DNA from: Stemphylium vesicarium
Lineage: Eukaryota; Ascomycota; Dothideomycetes; Pleosporales; Pleosporaceae
Assembly: GCA_004380135.1 (NCBI GenBank)
Contig: QXCR01000096.1
Location: 1-64,000, forward strand
Direction: 5' to 3'
Length of the DNA stretch: 64,000 nt
Positions 34,094 through 44,500 of the stretch are shown in pieces. Position 1 is the first letter of the stretch. The number at the start of each line of letters is the position of its first letter. The position numbers and the translations under genes were made by a program. The notes below the pieces were generated by a model. The model had not been told where the DNA came from. It worked only from the letters and a program-made list of their open reading frames with translations, and did no database searches.

Positions 34094-35567
34094 ATGAAGA
34101 CCTTTGCCATTGCTGCCGTTCTTGCAGCTACCGCTGTTGCGACGCCCTCTGCTACTGAGAAGCGGTCCAAGATCACCCCCGTCACCGTTAAGGGAAATGG
34201 TATGGTGTCTGCTATCGTTGAATCAATCCAGTAGTACTGACAACATGCAGCTTTCTTTGCTGGCGATGAGCGTTTCTACATCCGCGGTGTCGACTACCAG
34301 CCCGGCGGTGCTTCTGACGCCAAGGACCCCATTGCCGACGAGGCAGGCTGCAAGCGCGACATTGAGAAGTTCAAGGAGCTCGGTATCAACACTGTCCGTA
34401 TCTACACTGTCGACAACAGCGCAGACCACGACACCTGCATGGGTCTCCTCGCCGATGCCGGTATCTACCTCGCTCTCGATCTCAACACCCCCAAGTACTC
34501 GCTCAACCGTGCCGAGCCCCAGAAGTCCTACAACAAGGTCTACTTGCAGAGCATCTTCGCTACCGTCGACATGTTCGCAAAGTACGACAACACTCTGTTG
34601 TTCTTCTCCGGTAACGAGGTCATCAACGACGACAAGACGACCAACTGCGCTCCTTACGTCAAGGCTGTCACTCGTGACATCAAGTCTTACATGAACGCTC
34701 AGGGTCTCCGCAAGATCCCCGTCGGTTACTCCGCTGCTGACGTCGAGTCCAACCGCTACGAGATGGCCGACTACATGAACTGCGGTGACGACGCCGTCCG
34801 CAGCGACTTCTTCGGTTTCAACGACTACTCTTGGTGCGACCCGTCTTCCTTCACCACCTCCGGATGGGACCAGAAGGTCAAGAAGTTCTCCAACTACAGC
34901 ATTCCTATTTTGTAAGTTTTCGTCATCTCAGCGCTGCATTACATCTCTAACAATTCGTAGCCTCTCCGAGTACGGCTGCAACAAGAACGACCGCAAGTTT
35001 GAGGAAGTCAAGTCCCTCTACAGCACCGACATGACCAGCGTCTACTCCGGTGGTCTCGTCTACGAATACTCCCAGGAAGACTCCGACTACGGTCTTGTCG
35101 AGCTCAACGGCGACAGCGTCAAAGAGCTCTCCGACTTCAGCGCCCTCAAGAGTGCCTTCGCCGGTACCAAGAACCCCAGCGGTGACGGTGGCTACAAGAC
35201 CGACGGCAAGGCCTCCGAGTGCCCATCCGAGTCCAAGACCTGGGATGTCACCATGAAGAACGACGAGCTGCCCGCCGTCCCCTCCGGTGCCAACGAGCTC
35301 TTCAAGAAGGGTGCCGGTAGCGGTCCCGGTCTTAAGGGTTCCGGTTCCCAGCAAGCTGGTTCTTCCGAGTCCAACGTTGCCAACGCTGATGACGGTGCTG
35401 TCACCTCTGGCGGTGTTGTCCCCAGCTCCACTGGCGGCAGCGGTAGCTCCACCGACGCCGCCGGCGCTGCTGCTTCTCTCCGCCCTCTCGAGTTCAGCTT
35501 CGCTCCTCTCGTCTGTGGTGCCGTTGTTCTCGTCTCTTCGCTCTTCGGCGGTGCTCTCGTCTTGTAA
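34094..35567 (+). CDS. GPI-anchored 1,3-beta-glucanosyltransferase, GH72 (GEL/GAS family)
   Basis: This enzyme elongates and rearranges cell-wall beta-1,3-glucan at the outer face of the plasma membrane. Exons 34094-34199, 34251-34911 and 34961-35567 give 457 aa in phase, with short introns of 51 and 49 nt. A signal peptide occupies residues 1-17, followed by a KR processing site at 23-24. The GH72 domain follows, starting FFAGDERFYIRGVDYQPGG. Glu158 in FFSGNEVIND is the acid/base and Glu259 in FLSEYGCNK is the nucleophile. The C-terminal part is Gly/Ser-rich and ends in a hydrophobic GPI-attachment signal (PLVCGAVVLVSSLFGGALVL). There is no Cys-rich X8/CBM43 module, as in GEL1-type members. 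Codon choice is strongly C-ending, suggesting high expression. Confidence 0.95.
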
Positions 35568-38335
35568 GAGTGCAGTATCTAAAGCTTAGCGCGCGTACGT
35601 ACGACTGTCTATTCCCCACCAACCCTCAACCATCCGACACATCCACGCAAGAGATGCTGTCCGAATCAATGTAATGCAACAACGACCCAGCGCGGGCAAC
35701 GTTTTTGCCATCATCTGGGGGAATTAGAGATGTGCACTTTTTTTTCTTGGCTCTCTTTCATTCAGATCGTCATCTCTTTGACCAGCAGCCTGTTCGACGG
35801 AACTTTTTTCACTTTTGTTCCTCGCCTATTAGAGTATATATCCTGCAAAATACAAACAATTTGAAAAAACAATGGAATGTCAAATTCTAAAGTGAAGGTT
35901 GGATCGTACGTGACGTACATTTGATGAAATAGCATGCGCGAATGCTAGCGCACTGTTCATGTAGCACTCACCCCTCGATACCGAGATAGTCACGCGGGGT
36001 ATCAAACCCCCCTCTTTTCGCGCTGTTCTTTCTTTCCTTTGCATCTTCCTCTCTGCATACCTAAAATTTGTACATTCTGTTACATGTTCTTCCTGTCCTG
36101 CTTCGTCGAAAAGAACTCTACGACTACGATGTCTTCCACTCTTGCGCGCTTTTGAGATTATCTCAAAGCTGTTGTTGCATACCTCAAAGCTGTGGTGAAA
36201 TTGGAATGGGTGTCCTGGTTTACTGGAAAAACAAGGTATAGAAGATGACATGTCTGCTGTTCTCCTTCTCTTCCGTGTCTTCTTTACTGCAGCGTCCTCT
36301 CTGCACCGTCTAAAAATGCACCATTACCCTACGAATGGGTTTCCTGCTTTGTTGAACAAAAGGCTCAAAGAAGAGTACATGTCCTGCGCTCTTTCTCTCT
36401 TCTAAAACCTTGATCTTTCTGTTCGCGTGCTTCAAATCGGCACCAAAGAGGTCATGGGTGCGCTGGCTTATTGAAAAATTCTGGATTAAGCGTGATTGTC
36501 TTGCGCTCTTCTTCTATTCTATTTCCTCTATACTGCATCGTCCTCTCAAGACTGTTTAAAATCAACTGTTGTCCCATGAAATGGATTTCTTGCTTTGTTG
36601 AATAAAAACCTAGAAGAAGGTCGAATGCAGCGAGCTCGTCCGCGGTCCCCCGACTACCTTCAAAGTCTTTTTCCGTATATCTTGAAGAAAACGAGGCGTA
36701 GGAGGTGCTATGTGTTCTGCTCAGTCGGAAAGTAAATAAAAAGCCACACATGGCTCGCGGTGAGGAGAGGGTACTTTTACGCCTTTCTCTTCTCACCCCT
36801 CCCGTCTACATCTTCCTCTCTACTGTGTAAAGTCACTATTGCCATATGAGATGGACCTTCCTACGTTGTCCAAGAGCGCCTTGAAGGAGCTATGATGTCT
36901 TCTGCTCTTCCTCTTTTCTAAAGTCTATTCTTTTCTAACATGCCTAAACACGACGATTAGTGTGACACATGTCCTGCTCTACCAGAAAGATGAGAAGGAC
37001 GACGCTATGACTCGCTGTGAGGACAGCAATTTCACGCTTTTCTTTTTGCTTGCCTAGAACCCACACTGTTCACGAACATGACGTCCCGCTTTGCTTAGAA
37101 AACCAAGAGCCAAGCATAAAGATCTTCCGCTTGTCTGCTGTCCCGGTATCACCTTTGAATTCGTTTTTCGGTATACGTAAAAGAAATGGGCTATCGAATA
37201 CGCCATGTGTTTTGTGCTGCTGGAAAGAGGCTAAAACCACGCGGGCGTCTTGAAGATGGTGTGGAAATCCTTCCTTGTCCATCTTCACATCGCCTTTCTT
37301 GGAAAACAAAGCGAAGAATGGTGGAATGATGGGTGCGCTGGTGTGCTGGTGTGCTCTGTTGGAAATCAAATAAAAAGAAACACATGGCTCGCGGTGAGAA
37401 GAGAGCATCATCGCTTTTATCTCCTCGCAATATACCCCGAAACAAGAAAGAAGAGTGGTGGAATGATGGGTTTCCTGCTCTGCTCTGGCAAAATACAAAT
37501 CCCGCAAATATATGTCTTTTGCTCTGTGGGATCGCTTTCAAGTCCTCCTCTTTGCATCATGCCTAGCGAAAAAGATGGAAAAAGGAGTGGATCGAGAGTC
37601 ATGGCTGTCTTCTCCGGTCTACTAAAAAGTTATGCTTGGACGGAAATGTCCGACGCTATTCTAAAATTGCTTAGTGTCACTCTCTGTGCGCCGAAAAACG
37701 GAAGACTAGAGTTGGCATCAAGCATTTAGATCGGCGTGGATGATTCCTATCAAGGTTAAAGACGGAATAATTAAGTAAGCACTTACCCCGAACAGGATTA
37801 GATCACGCCGATCGATTGCTTGTTGCTAACTCCCCAGAAGACAAAGGTGTTATAAGTGTCATGTCCTGCTCTGTTCCTAGAAACGCTTTCCTCCTAAAAA
37901 CCTACTGCTGCGTCTCGAGACGGAGATCGAACCGGGCAAGCCTCTACTATTGTACGACCTCGACTCGCTATCAGCTGTTGAGCTGTTTAGCTGAACACGG
38001 CGTCGGTTTGGAGCGGAGCTCAGTACACTGGACATTACGAATGCAAGTTCACTCTTTTTCGCAATTTATATATTATCTATTTGACAGTGGGACGCCTCTC
38101 GGTCTACGAAACATCAGATATTAAAACTGTTTTATTTTACTCTCCTATATCATTGCTCCCTTCTCTCAGCATCCTTCCCTTCTATTGGATCACTCCCTCC
38201 GATTATCCTTATACCAACACCACCTGATCAAATTATGATTTCCGAATCATGGAGTATGCCCACTCCGATGACTCCCTGCCTGATCAGGTTCGGGATCCTT
38301 GCGACAAGGTTCCCATTGGAATCATCTGTTAGGAT
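35568..38335. other. Gene-free stretch, mostly repeat block A
   Basis: The first 300 bases are the 3' region of the GH72 gene. From about 35880 to 37700 the DNA is a degenerate pyrimidine-rich repeat block (listed separately). From 37700 to 38335 nothing coding was recognised. Open frames inside the block share motifs with each other because they are repeat-derived. Confidence 0.6.
35880..37700. repeat. Repeat block A: diverged pyrimidine-rich units of roughly 110-130 bp and multiples
   Basis: Related motifs recur along the block. CCTGCTTTGTTGAACAAAA near 36340 has cousins near 36590, 36970, 37085, 37355 and 37475 (CTGCTCTG... followed by AAA-rich sequence). ACACATGGCTCGCGGTGAG occurs at about 36747 and 37380, with a third relative near 37006. 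Each unit has an A-rich core followed by a TCTTCTCT-type tract. Divergence is high, so copy number and exact period are approximate. Similar units make up block B. Confidence 0.65.
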
Positions 38336-38929
38336 TTACTTTGCGAGGCAATTCTGCGAGTAGTAGGTGGCGAATGCAAGGGCCGCAGTTGCGCAGCAGG
38401 CCACACTCTCGGCAAAAGTATCCTTGAACCCACAAACTGCAACAGCTGACACAAGGGTTCCGGTTGAGAGGCCGGCACACGTTCGGCACGCGCTAGGATT
38501 GTTCGCGGAGTCGCAACTGTACTGGCTCTTGACCCGTTGTTCAGTCGATGTTTCGATATCCCGGCAATCGCGGGCTCGTTTGAATAGTTGGGTGCCGGCA
38601 TTTTCAGTGCCCCTGGCTTGGAGAGCTCGCATGTCGACTAGTTTCTGTTCGAAGTCGTGTTCCAAGCTGATCTTCGCCATGATGTCTGCGGTGGCGTTTG
38701 ACAAGCTCTTGGAAACACACGACTTGGCATCCTTGTTGCTGATGCTGCTGAGGTCGGGGAAATCTGCCGGAACGGGGATATTGAACTTGGCGAAGACGGC
38801 CTCGAGCCCAGAATGGATAGCTTGGAAGGACTCGACAGTAATGCAGTCCTGGTTTCCGGCTGGGACCACATCAGATGCGATCGTGGAGGCGGCAAAGGCC
38901 AAGGGAACGATGAGCGGGGAGAAATGCAT
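38336..38929 (-). CDS. Small secreted cysteine-rich protein (10 Cys), effector-like, unknown function
   Basis: This single-exon gene of 197 aa starts at the ATG at 38929. The frame continues upstream, but without another ATG nearby. A clear signal peptide spans residues 1-19 (MHFSPLIVPLAFAASTIAS). The mature protein has ten cysteines, most of them in the C-terminal half (RDC, YSC, SAC, RTC, AVC, VACC, QNC). A Lys-Arg site in LFKRARDC could be a Kex2 cleavage point that would release the Cys-rich domain. No known domain is recognised. It lies between two repeat blocks, a common setting for host-interaction genes in plant-associated fungi, but the role is not shown by the sequence. A TATA-like stretch lies about 110 bases upstream. 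Confidence 0.75.
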   Translation of the reverse strand: MHFSPLIVPLAFAASTIASDVVPAGNQDCITVESFQAIHSGLEAVFAKFNIPVPADFPDLSSISNKDAKSCVSKSLSNATADIMAKISLEHDFEQKLVDMRALQARGTENAGTQLFKRARDCRDIETSTEQRVKSQYSCDSANNPSACRTCAGLSTGTLVSAVAVCGFKDTFAESVACCATAALAFATYYSQNCLAK

Positions 38930-39036
38930 CTTGGTGAGACAGTGATGTTTCAACCTTTTGGGAGGTTTTATGCGTGTAAAATGTGTCTGGAGTAGAGATG
39001 GAAGGTAGGCAATAGCAATGTGAATTTTACTCAGTC

Positions 39037-39048
39037 ATATATATATAA
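39037..39048 (-). promoter_or_regulatory. TATA-like element of the 10-Cys secreted protein gene
   Basis: An alternating AT run (ATATATATATAA) lies about 110 bases upstream of the ATG at 38929. Its position and composition fit a core promoter, but this is inference from position only. Confidence 0.45.
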
Positions 39049-39454
39049 TTTTTCTAGCGGACATGAGAACCAAAATGGTCGTTATAGGAGCCACGACGTC
39101 TAGAACTGGGTAAGGGCCGATAGTCCTACTGGCTTCGGCAACTCGTGCGAAAATACGAACATGAAGGTCAGCAATTGAAGGCACTTATTCCGTAGGAGGT
39201 GCGCTAAGCAGGGGTTCCGATAAGATTAGTCTGTACGACACGGCGATACTCATTACCGCGTACTGCCGCCTTGCGCAGCCGTAACAGACAATTACCTACG
39301 AATTCAGAAGAAAAGGTGCGGAATACACGACCCAGCCAGAGATATATTCGGCCCGGTGGAATCCTGATAGAGTGTAGTCATCACGTGACTATCGCAAGAT
39401 ATCATCATCAATGCCGTCGGTGGACGGCTAGACCAAGTAAATCGGGCCTCAAAG

Positions 39455-39529
39455 TCGGCATGATACACTCGTAGAAGGTGAGTACTTCCGGCCTTGCAGT
39501 TGCCATGATACACTCTCAGAAGGTGAGTA
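39455..39529. repeat. Tandem pair, 44-bp period
   Basis: CATGATACACTC is followed by a variable step and AGAAGGTGAGTA at 39455-39485 and again at 39499-39529. The copies differ at a few bases. The pair lies in the shared upstream region of two secreted-protein genes. Confidence 0.75.
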
Positions 39530-39892
39530 TATCGGTCGCCGTTTCGATGAGTCACTACCTCCTACACAGCTGCATATTATGAAAAAGCGTGCTTGGGAAC
39601 AGCACCTACATAGTGAATGAGCATTGTGCTAGGCTAAACATAGCATGCACTTCAGGTAATAATGTGCACACATTACCCACTAGCTGTTGTAGCGTTAGCA
39701 CGTGTCGTCAAGATGTACGACACATTTCGGACATCAAAAGTGCGCCCTTACAAAACAAATCACGCACCGTGTTCGGCCTAACACCATTGAGTAAAACACA
39801 GGTACTATCAACTGATGCACTGTAAGACCTAGTTGTTCAGGCGGTGTGCTTGAGTCGGAAAATATGCCTCCATTCTATGCAGACTGGAATAC

Positions 39893-39898
39893 TATAAA
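39893..39898 (+). promoter_or_regulatory. TATA box of the 6-Cys secreted protein gene
   Basis: TATAAA lies 92 bases upstream of the A of the ATG at 39990. The leader after it is C/A-rich, as in active fungal promoters. Confidence 0.55.
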
Positions 39899-39989
39899 GA
39901 CGCTGGATCTTTCTCAGATTCAAGCCATCTACACAGCTCCAAGACCTTCAAGCAAAGACACTTACTACAATACCTTATAATCTACGACA

Positions 39990-40463
39990 ATGCTTCCATC
40001 AATCCTCATTGCCGCGTTCCTTTCCCTTGTGGGCAGGTAAGATGCTTCCACCCTGTGCTATCGTCTAAGTATCGTCAGCCTTTGTTGACATATTTTAGTG
40101 CGACTGCAGGCAAACACCACAACTGCGGTTGCAATGTCCGTGGCAAATATGATGTAGACCTCAGCGACAGTGCCTGTGCTCTTTGGAAAAGCATAGGCAA
40201 TCCCAACACCCATTGGGGTATGTCTCCCAAACCCCTCCTACTCTTGTTAATCCAAAATGCTAACGCTTCTACAGACGGTTACTCGGTAAGTCATTTAAAA
40301 CTGATTCTCTAAACACTTATGACTTTCTAATACTATAAAGTGCATCGACAAAGGCTGGGGCAGAGGAATTGACGGAGACCCCTGGGAGAGGAATTGCAAG
40401 AATGAATATTCGATTGTGAACGGCGGCAATGAAGACGACGTGTTGGGACATTGCTGGCATTAA
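39990..40463 (+). CDS. Small secreted 6-Cys protein with an 11-nt microexon, effector-like
   Basis: Four exons are proposed: 39990-40036, 40099-40217, 40275-40285 and 40341-40463, totalling 300 nt and 99 aa. Introns of 62, 57 and 55 nt all have GTAAG or GTATG donors and AG acceptors. Exon 3 is only 11 nt. Skipping it shifts frame and meets a TGA within a few codons, whereas including it restores phase. Residues 1-19 are a signal peptide (MLPSILIAAFLSLVGSATA). The mature protein is about 80 aa with Cys at 25, 27, 42, 60, 78 and 97, and is rich in Trp, Gly, Asp and Asn. No known family is recognised. It could be an antimicrobial, host-interaction or surface protein. Transcript evidence would settle the unusual structure. 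Confidence 0.72.
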
Positions 40464-40554
40464 ACCTTACCTCGCAAGGTATTTGAGCTCGAGTTGAGTT
40501 ATAGAGAAGGGAGGGAGAAGTAAGAAAATCTTGGAGAGCGTTCGAGAAGAAAAG

Positions 40555-40700
40555 AATGGTAATAGTTACTTTTAATACCTCTATTAATTTAAGAACAGTA
40601 CTTTACCAAACACTTATTTATTAACTAACGGCTACATAGAGTAATAGTATATTTACTATTATTCAATTCTTTACTATAATCTTTTTGCTTTTTCTTTCGT
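40555..40700. other. AT-rich patch
   Basis: About 145 bases are composed mostly of A and T (runs such as TTAATACCTCTATTAATTTA), unlike the surrounding sequence. It resembles the product of repeat-induced mutation or a decayed element, and begins about 90 bases after the 6-Cys gene stop. Confidence 0.5.
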
Positions 40701-40739
40701 AGCTGCGTCTTCAGAAATTCTGAGCGGCTTAATTAAGAT

Positions 40740-42930
40740 GCATGTCCCGCGCATGGGGTATAAAAAAATTCACAATCCTTCTTTCTATTTCTCTCCTTTC
40801 CTTGACACCTTGCCGCTTATTCTAGACGTTCAAAAAGCACGCGAAACCGCCGCATGGCTTTTCTGTCTGCGGGAAAAAAATGTACACCCATCCTAACCAT
40901 GTCTCTGGGATCTGGAAACCAAAACCAAACACGAAATGGCGCATCCGTCCTGCCGCTCTACGCGAAGAAGACAGGTGGATAAAAATATTCGGGGGCTTAT
41001 ATTATGTTCTGTGCACAGCGTGGGCGATCACTAAAGGCGGTGTTAGCGTCAGAAAGGGGATATTAAAATCCCCCTCCTGTGCTTTTCTACTTCCCCGTCG
41101 CATCCTCGTCTGCTATTCCGCCGTTTCAAAAGATGACAAAATACAAAAAATGTTCTGATTGCCTCTCCTTCTAAAATACGCGGAAGAAAGTGTCATGGGT
41201 GTGTCCTTCCCGTTTCTCAAAGCAACACACGTTCACAACATTTTCTTCTCGTCTTTTTCAAACGTTACATGGACTTGTGCATGTGCGTCTCCCTATCCGA
41301 CTTAAATGTCAGCATGCCACAAGCATGTTGTGACGTTCTATTCGTCAAGGCTATAAATTTCTGTTACTCCTCCTCTACGTGCCAAGACCTTGAGGGTCAG
41401 AGAGCGTATAAATACTGTACTCTTTTTCCTCCTTGAAGTTCTTTCCTCAAATCCCCTCCACTATTCTATCATTTCAAGAAGACGATTGGGGCAACAAATG
41501 TATTGCTTCTCTCTTCCCCCAAAATATAACAAAGATCGGCAAGTGTGTTCTTTCCTTCGCCGCGTTCGAACCCGATCGAACACAAGATGATGGTGGAATC
41601 TTCGCTCTTTTGTTCAGTTCAGTGCTCAAAACGACCATCTCTAAATTTCATGTCGCAAGAAGCACCATCAAGAACACATGAAACTTGCCTGCGGAGAGTG
41701 TAGATGGAATGCGAGATCGAAAAGGCGATGGGTTGTATGCGAACAGAGGGTATGATACCCTCCTCTTAGTCGTGTTGTTTACTTCTCATCCACACAGCTT
41801 GTTGTTTTTTGTCTTGTCTAAAAGAGCATAAGAGTGGAAGTATGGCGTTGAGGCTCTAAACTACCTACAAGGACAGACATGAGAGTTGGCTGGGGAGAGG
41901 GTCAGTAAGAACACGTCCGCATCAACCCAATGGGTTGTAAGGTATGAAAGGACATAAAAGTAGTCCTTCTCCATCAGATTTAACCTCTTCTCCACACATA
42001 CTTCCGATATTGTCTGAAAGCTTCATGAAACTGAGCCCATGGTTCCGAGACCCTAAAACACAAAGACTTCCAAAGAAGTCTGCGGTGGAGAGCGCCATTA
42101 GGATGCGTTCAAGAAACTTCATGGGCTGCACGCGACCAAGGGATATAAAACTCTTCTTGGACCTTCTCCTTTCCTTCCTCTCTACACGCCTTTCCTCTAT
42201 TGACTATAATGGCGTGAAGGTGACCCCCTAATGTGTCGGGGTTGTCAAGTACACACACACTTCACACATGAGAATCGGCTGCGGAGAGCGCCAATGAAAA
42301 ATGAAATCCCGCGCCATGAACACCATGACTCTATCTGACTACGAGGCGCATAAACGCTGTCCTGTGGCCTCTTTCCTTCTTATCTACACACTTCTCCTCT
42401 ATTGTTCAAAAGCTCAATACCAAGATGCGATGGCTCTGGGGCTCTAAGATGAACATGTCCATGTCCATGTTCTCGGCTCTCTTTTCAAACTGGACGAAGC
42501 GCTGGGCGAAGCGCTGGACACGACCGGCGCCACCGTTCCGCCTTGCCAACTTCTCAACCTACATTTCCCTAAGTGTCTTTACTCCAAAAAATCAAGATAA
42601 CCGACCTTATGTTTGCCGCCGGCGTCTGGACACTAAAATCTGGGAATCCAAGACCGTATGCGTCGGCTGGTTTACGCCGATCTTCACTTCAGATCGCGGG
42701 GGTATAAAGATGTGCGTATTTGGGTTCCTACTCTTTACCACGCTCTTTTCTTGGGATTATTTAGAAGAAACACGTCAACCTGGGAGCCATGTGTTGCGTC
42801 TGCCTTTGAGTCCAAACACGGCGGTACAATGGAGGATGGGATCCGCGGCTTCCGTTGTGCTGGCTACATCTTCTACACCAGAAAACCAAAAAGCAGAATC
42901 CGTTGTTAAAAGTACCTAGAGACTATGCTG
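40740..42930. repeat. Repeat block B: diverged units with TATAAA-like and pyrimidine tracts
   Basis: A TATAAA-like or CATAAA-like core followed by a TC-rich tract recurs near 40758, 41350, 41405, 41952, 42143, 42348 and 42700. Between cores lie related phrases such as ACATGAGAATCGGCTGCGGAGAG near 42265, with cousins near 41678 and 41878. Typical spacing is about 200 bases. The TC tracts and following TTGTTCAAAAGCTCAA resemble units of block A, so both blocks appear to belong to one family. Confidence 0.6.
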
Positions 42931-43266
42931 TGTCTCGCTTTTCTAAATGGATCTTACAAAATTTACCATTTGGTATTCTCCCTACTATGATGAACACCAG
43001 TAAAACAGCAAATTTGTGCGCAGCGGACCTTTAATTTATGCGTACAATTCAAAATAACGGTGATCAGCGGCGATGTCGTCCTACATGTAAACCCTGTATA
43101 CTTCACAAGTGCAGGATTTTCAAAGCTATCTACCATGAAATCTAGCGCTATTGTTCGTCTTGCTTCACAGCTCTTATCATTACATTTTTGGTATCTTCTC
43201 ATTGCCCGTCTTAATCTTGTGGTAATCATGATAGACCTTAATCTCCGCGGAAACACGGCTCAACTC

Positions 43267-44500
43267 TTAACTGTACAAGCCCCAAGGAAGGTCACGCAGG
43301 TCCTCCTCAGTCAATATGCTGAACCATCTGAAAGAGTATTTTGTATGGTTTCTGAGGTACGACTTTCTTTTCGGGTCCCGCATGCCTAGGTCGGACATGC
43401 GCTTGTCGTCCCATATGGCGAACCCATATTTCCGCCAGGGCTGAAAGGGGCACACGAGCGTAAGTGGGCACCCATCAAGCCATCCATCGATGGTAGCCAT
43501 GGCGCGTTGGAATAGGTACGACTTTGGCGGCCCCTCGAGGTTGTTTTGTCCCTCACAGAAAATGTCTTAGTACTTAATTGAGAGCGGTTCGGCACAGGAA
43601 CACCTTGGCACTGCCCCTTCGACCCAACAAATCATTGGCAACCCAAAAGCATTGTCGTGACCAGCTTTGACCGAAATAATACTCCTAGAGATTACTGCGC
43701 TGAGAAATTCGCAGGCGGTCAAGGTCTGCTCCCGCTCGAAGTTGTAGTATGGCTCCGGCGCGTCAGAAAAGCCATCTGGGCTGCTCTTAGACAATATGTC
43801 AACTTCATGTTCCGGCCAATGAGTGCCCAAGCGACCCTTGTTACCGACGGCCTGGAGTTCTAGGAAGAATTGTATGCGCCAGAATGCTTTGATCATCCAC
43901 TACTCCTCCACCCAAGAAGGCGGGCCGGTATCCAGTGGCAGATAGTCTTTACTACTCTCGGCGTTTTCAAACTCCTCTCTGTTTATACGGCCAATCCGGG
44001 CTTCCGTAGACCCAATTCTACTATTAGTAGTTGCTGTAGAGGCAGTCTCATTTCTTATGAGCGTGGAGGGCCGCAGCTCCATTGATTTTCGTATCATATG
44101 TTGGAGGCAGGCATGGGTCCAGACATGCACGTTCTCGGCGGTGGCGAGCAAAGACCGTACGATTGCGGCAGCCCGGCCCTGTCCGCTCGAACGCATTTTT
44201 TTCGTTAACTATAGTCGAGTCGGTTCTCACCACCTTTTGAGCCTCGGACAGGGATGCTGGAAAGTGCGAAAACCGAGCTTTGAGGACCGCGCACATTAGG
44301 CGACGACTCTGCTCGGGAACGGTAACGTTACAGACCACCTCCACAATTTCAAGCGGATATCTGTCGAGCACTTTGCCCATGGCGGGCGACGCGTGGGCCA
44401 AGCTCTGTAGTGATCACGGGTCCGGTGAGAGTTTGATGATCTCAAGCCTGAGCTCCTCGGGAAGTCGGCCGAACGCGTCTCGTTCGGTACTCGCTGTCAT
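43267..44500 (-). pseudogene. F-box-like protein pseudogene with three in-frame stops
   Basis: Reading leftward from ATG 44500 gives an F-box-like start (FGRLPEELRLEIIKLSPDP). A TGA at 44414-44416 interrupts it, then SLQSLAHASPAMGKVLDRYP follows in the same frame. A frameshift near 44160-44196 moves to the frame with AAIVRSLLATAENVHVWTHA and TGPPSWVEE. A TAG at 43900-43902 follows, then WMIKAFWRIQFFLELQAV. A TAA at 43567-43569 comes next, then GPPKSYLFQRAMATIDGWLD and WRKYGFAIWDDKRM. The last stop is at 43267-43269. These blocks match a fungal F-box-like family with a C-terminal WRxxGFAIWD motif, recalled from memory. Two of the stops are explained by CAG or CAA changing to TAG or TAA. The protein would have been about 400 aa. 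Confidence 0.75.

Larger units (their letters stand above)
38930..39989. promoter_or_regulatory. Divergent region between the two secreted-protein genes
   Basis: About 1.06 kb separates divergent starts. It contains a TATA-like box for each gene and a tandem pair at 39455-39529. No gene is recognised between them. Confidence 0.6.
40464..43266. other. Gene-free stretch, AT-rich patch and repeat block B
   Basis: A strongly AT-rich patch at about 40555-40700 is followed by repeat block B to about 42930. Frames such as 42425-42919 are open for up to 164 codons but have Trp/Arg-rich composition and no family, and fall inside repeat units. They are not called as genes. Confidence 0.55.

Noticed and set aside
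37900..37990. tRNA-like T-arm phrase on the minus strand (GGTTCGATCTCC)
   Set aside because: No acceptor stem, D-arm or anticodon arm could be folded around it.
42425..42919. Rightward frame of 164 codons in repeat block B
   Set aside because: It lies in repeat-derived sequence, is rich in Trp, Arg and Met, and has no recognisable domain.
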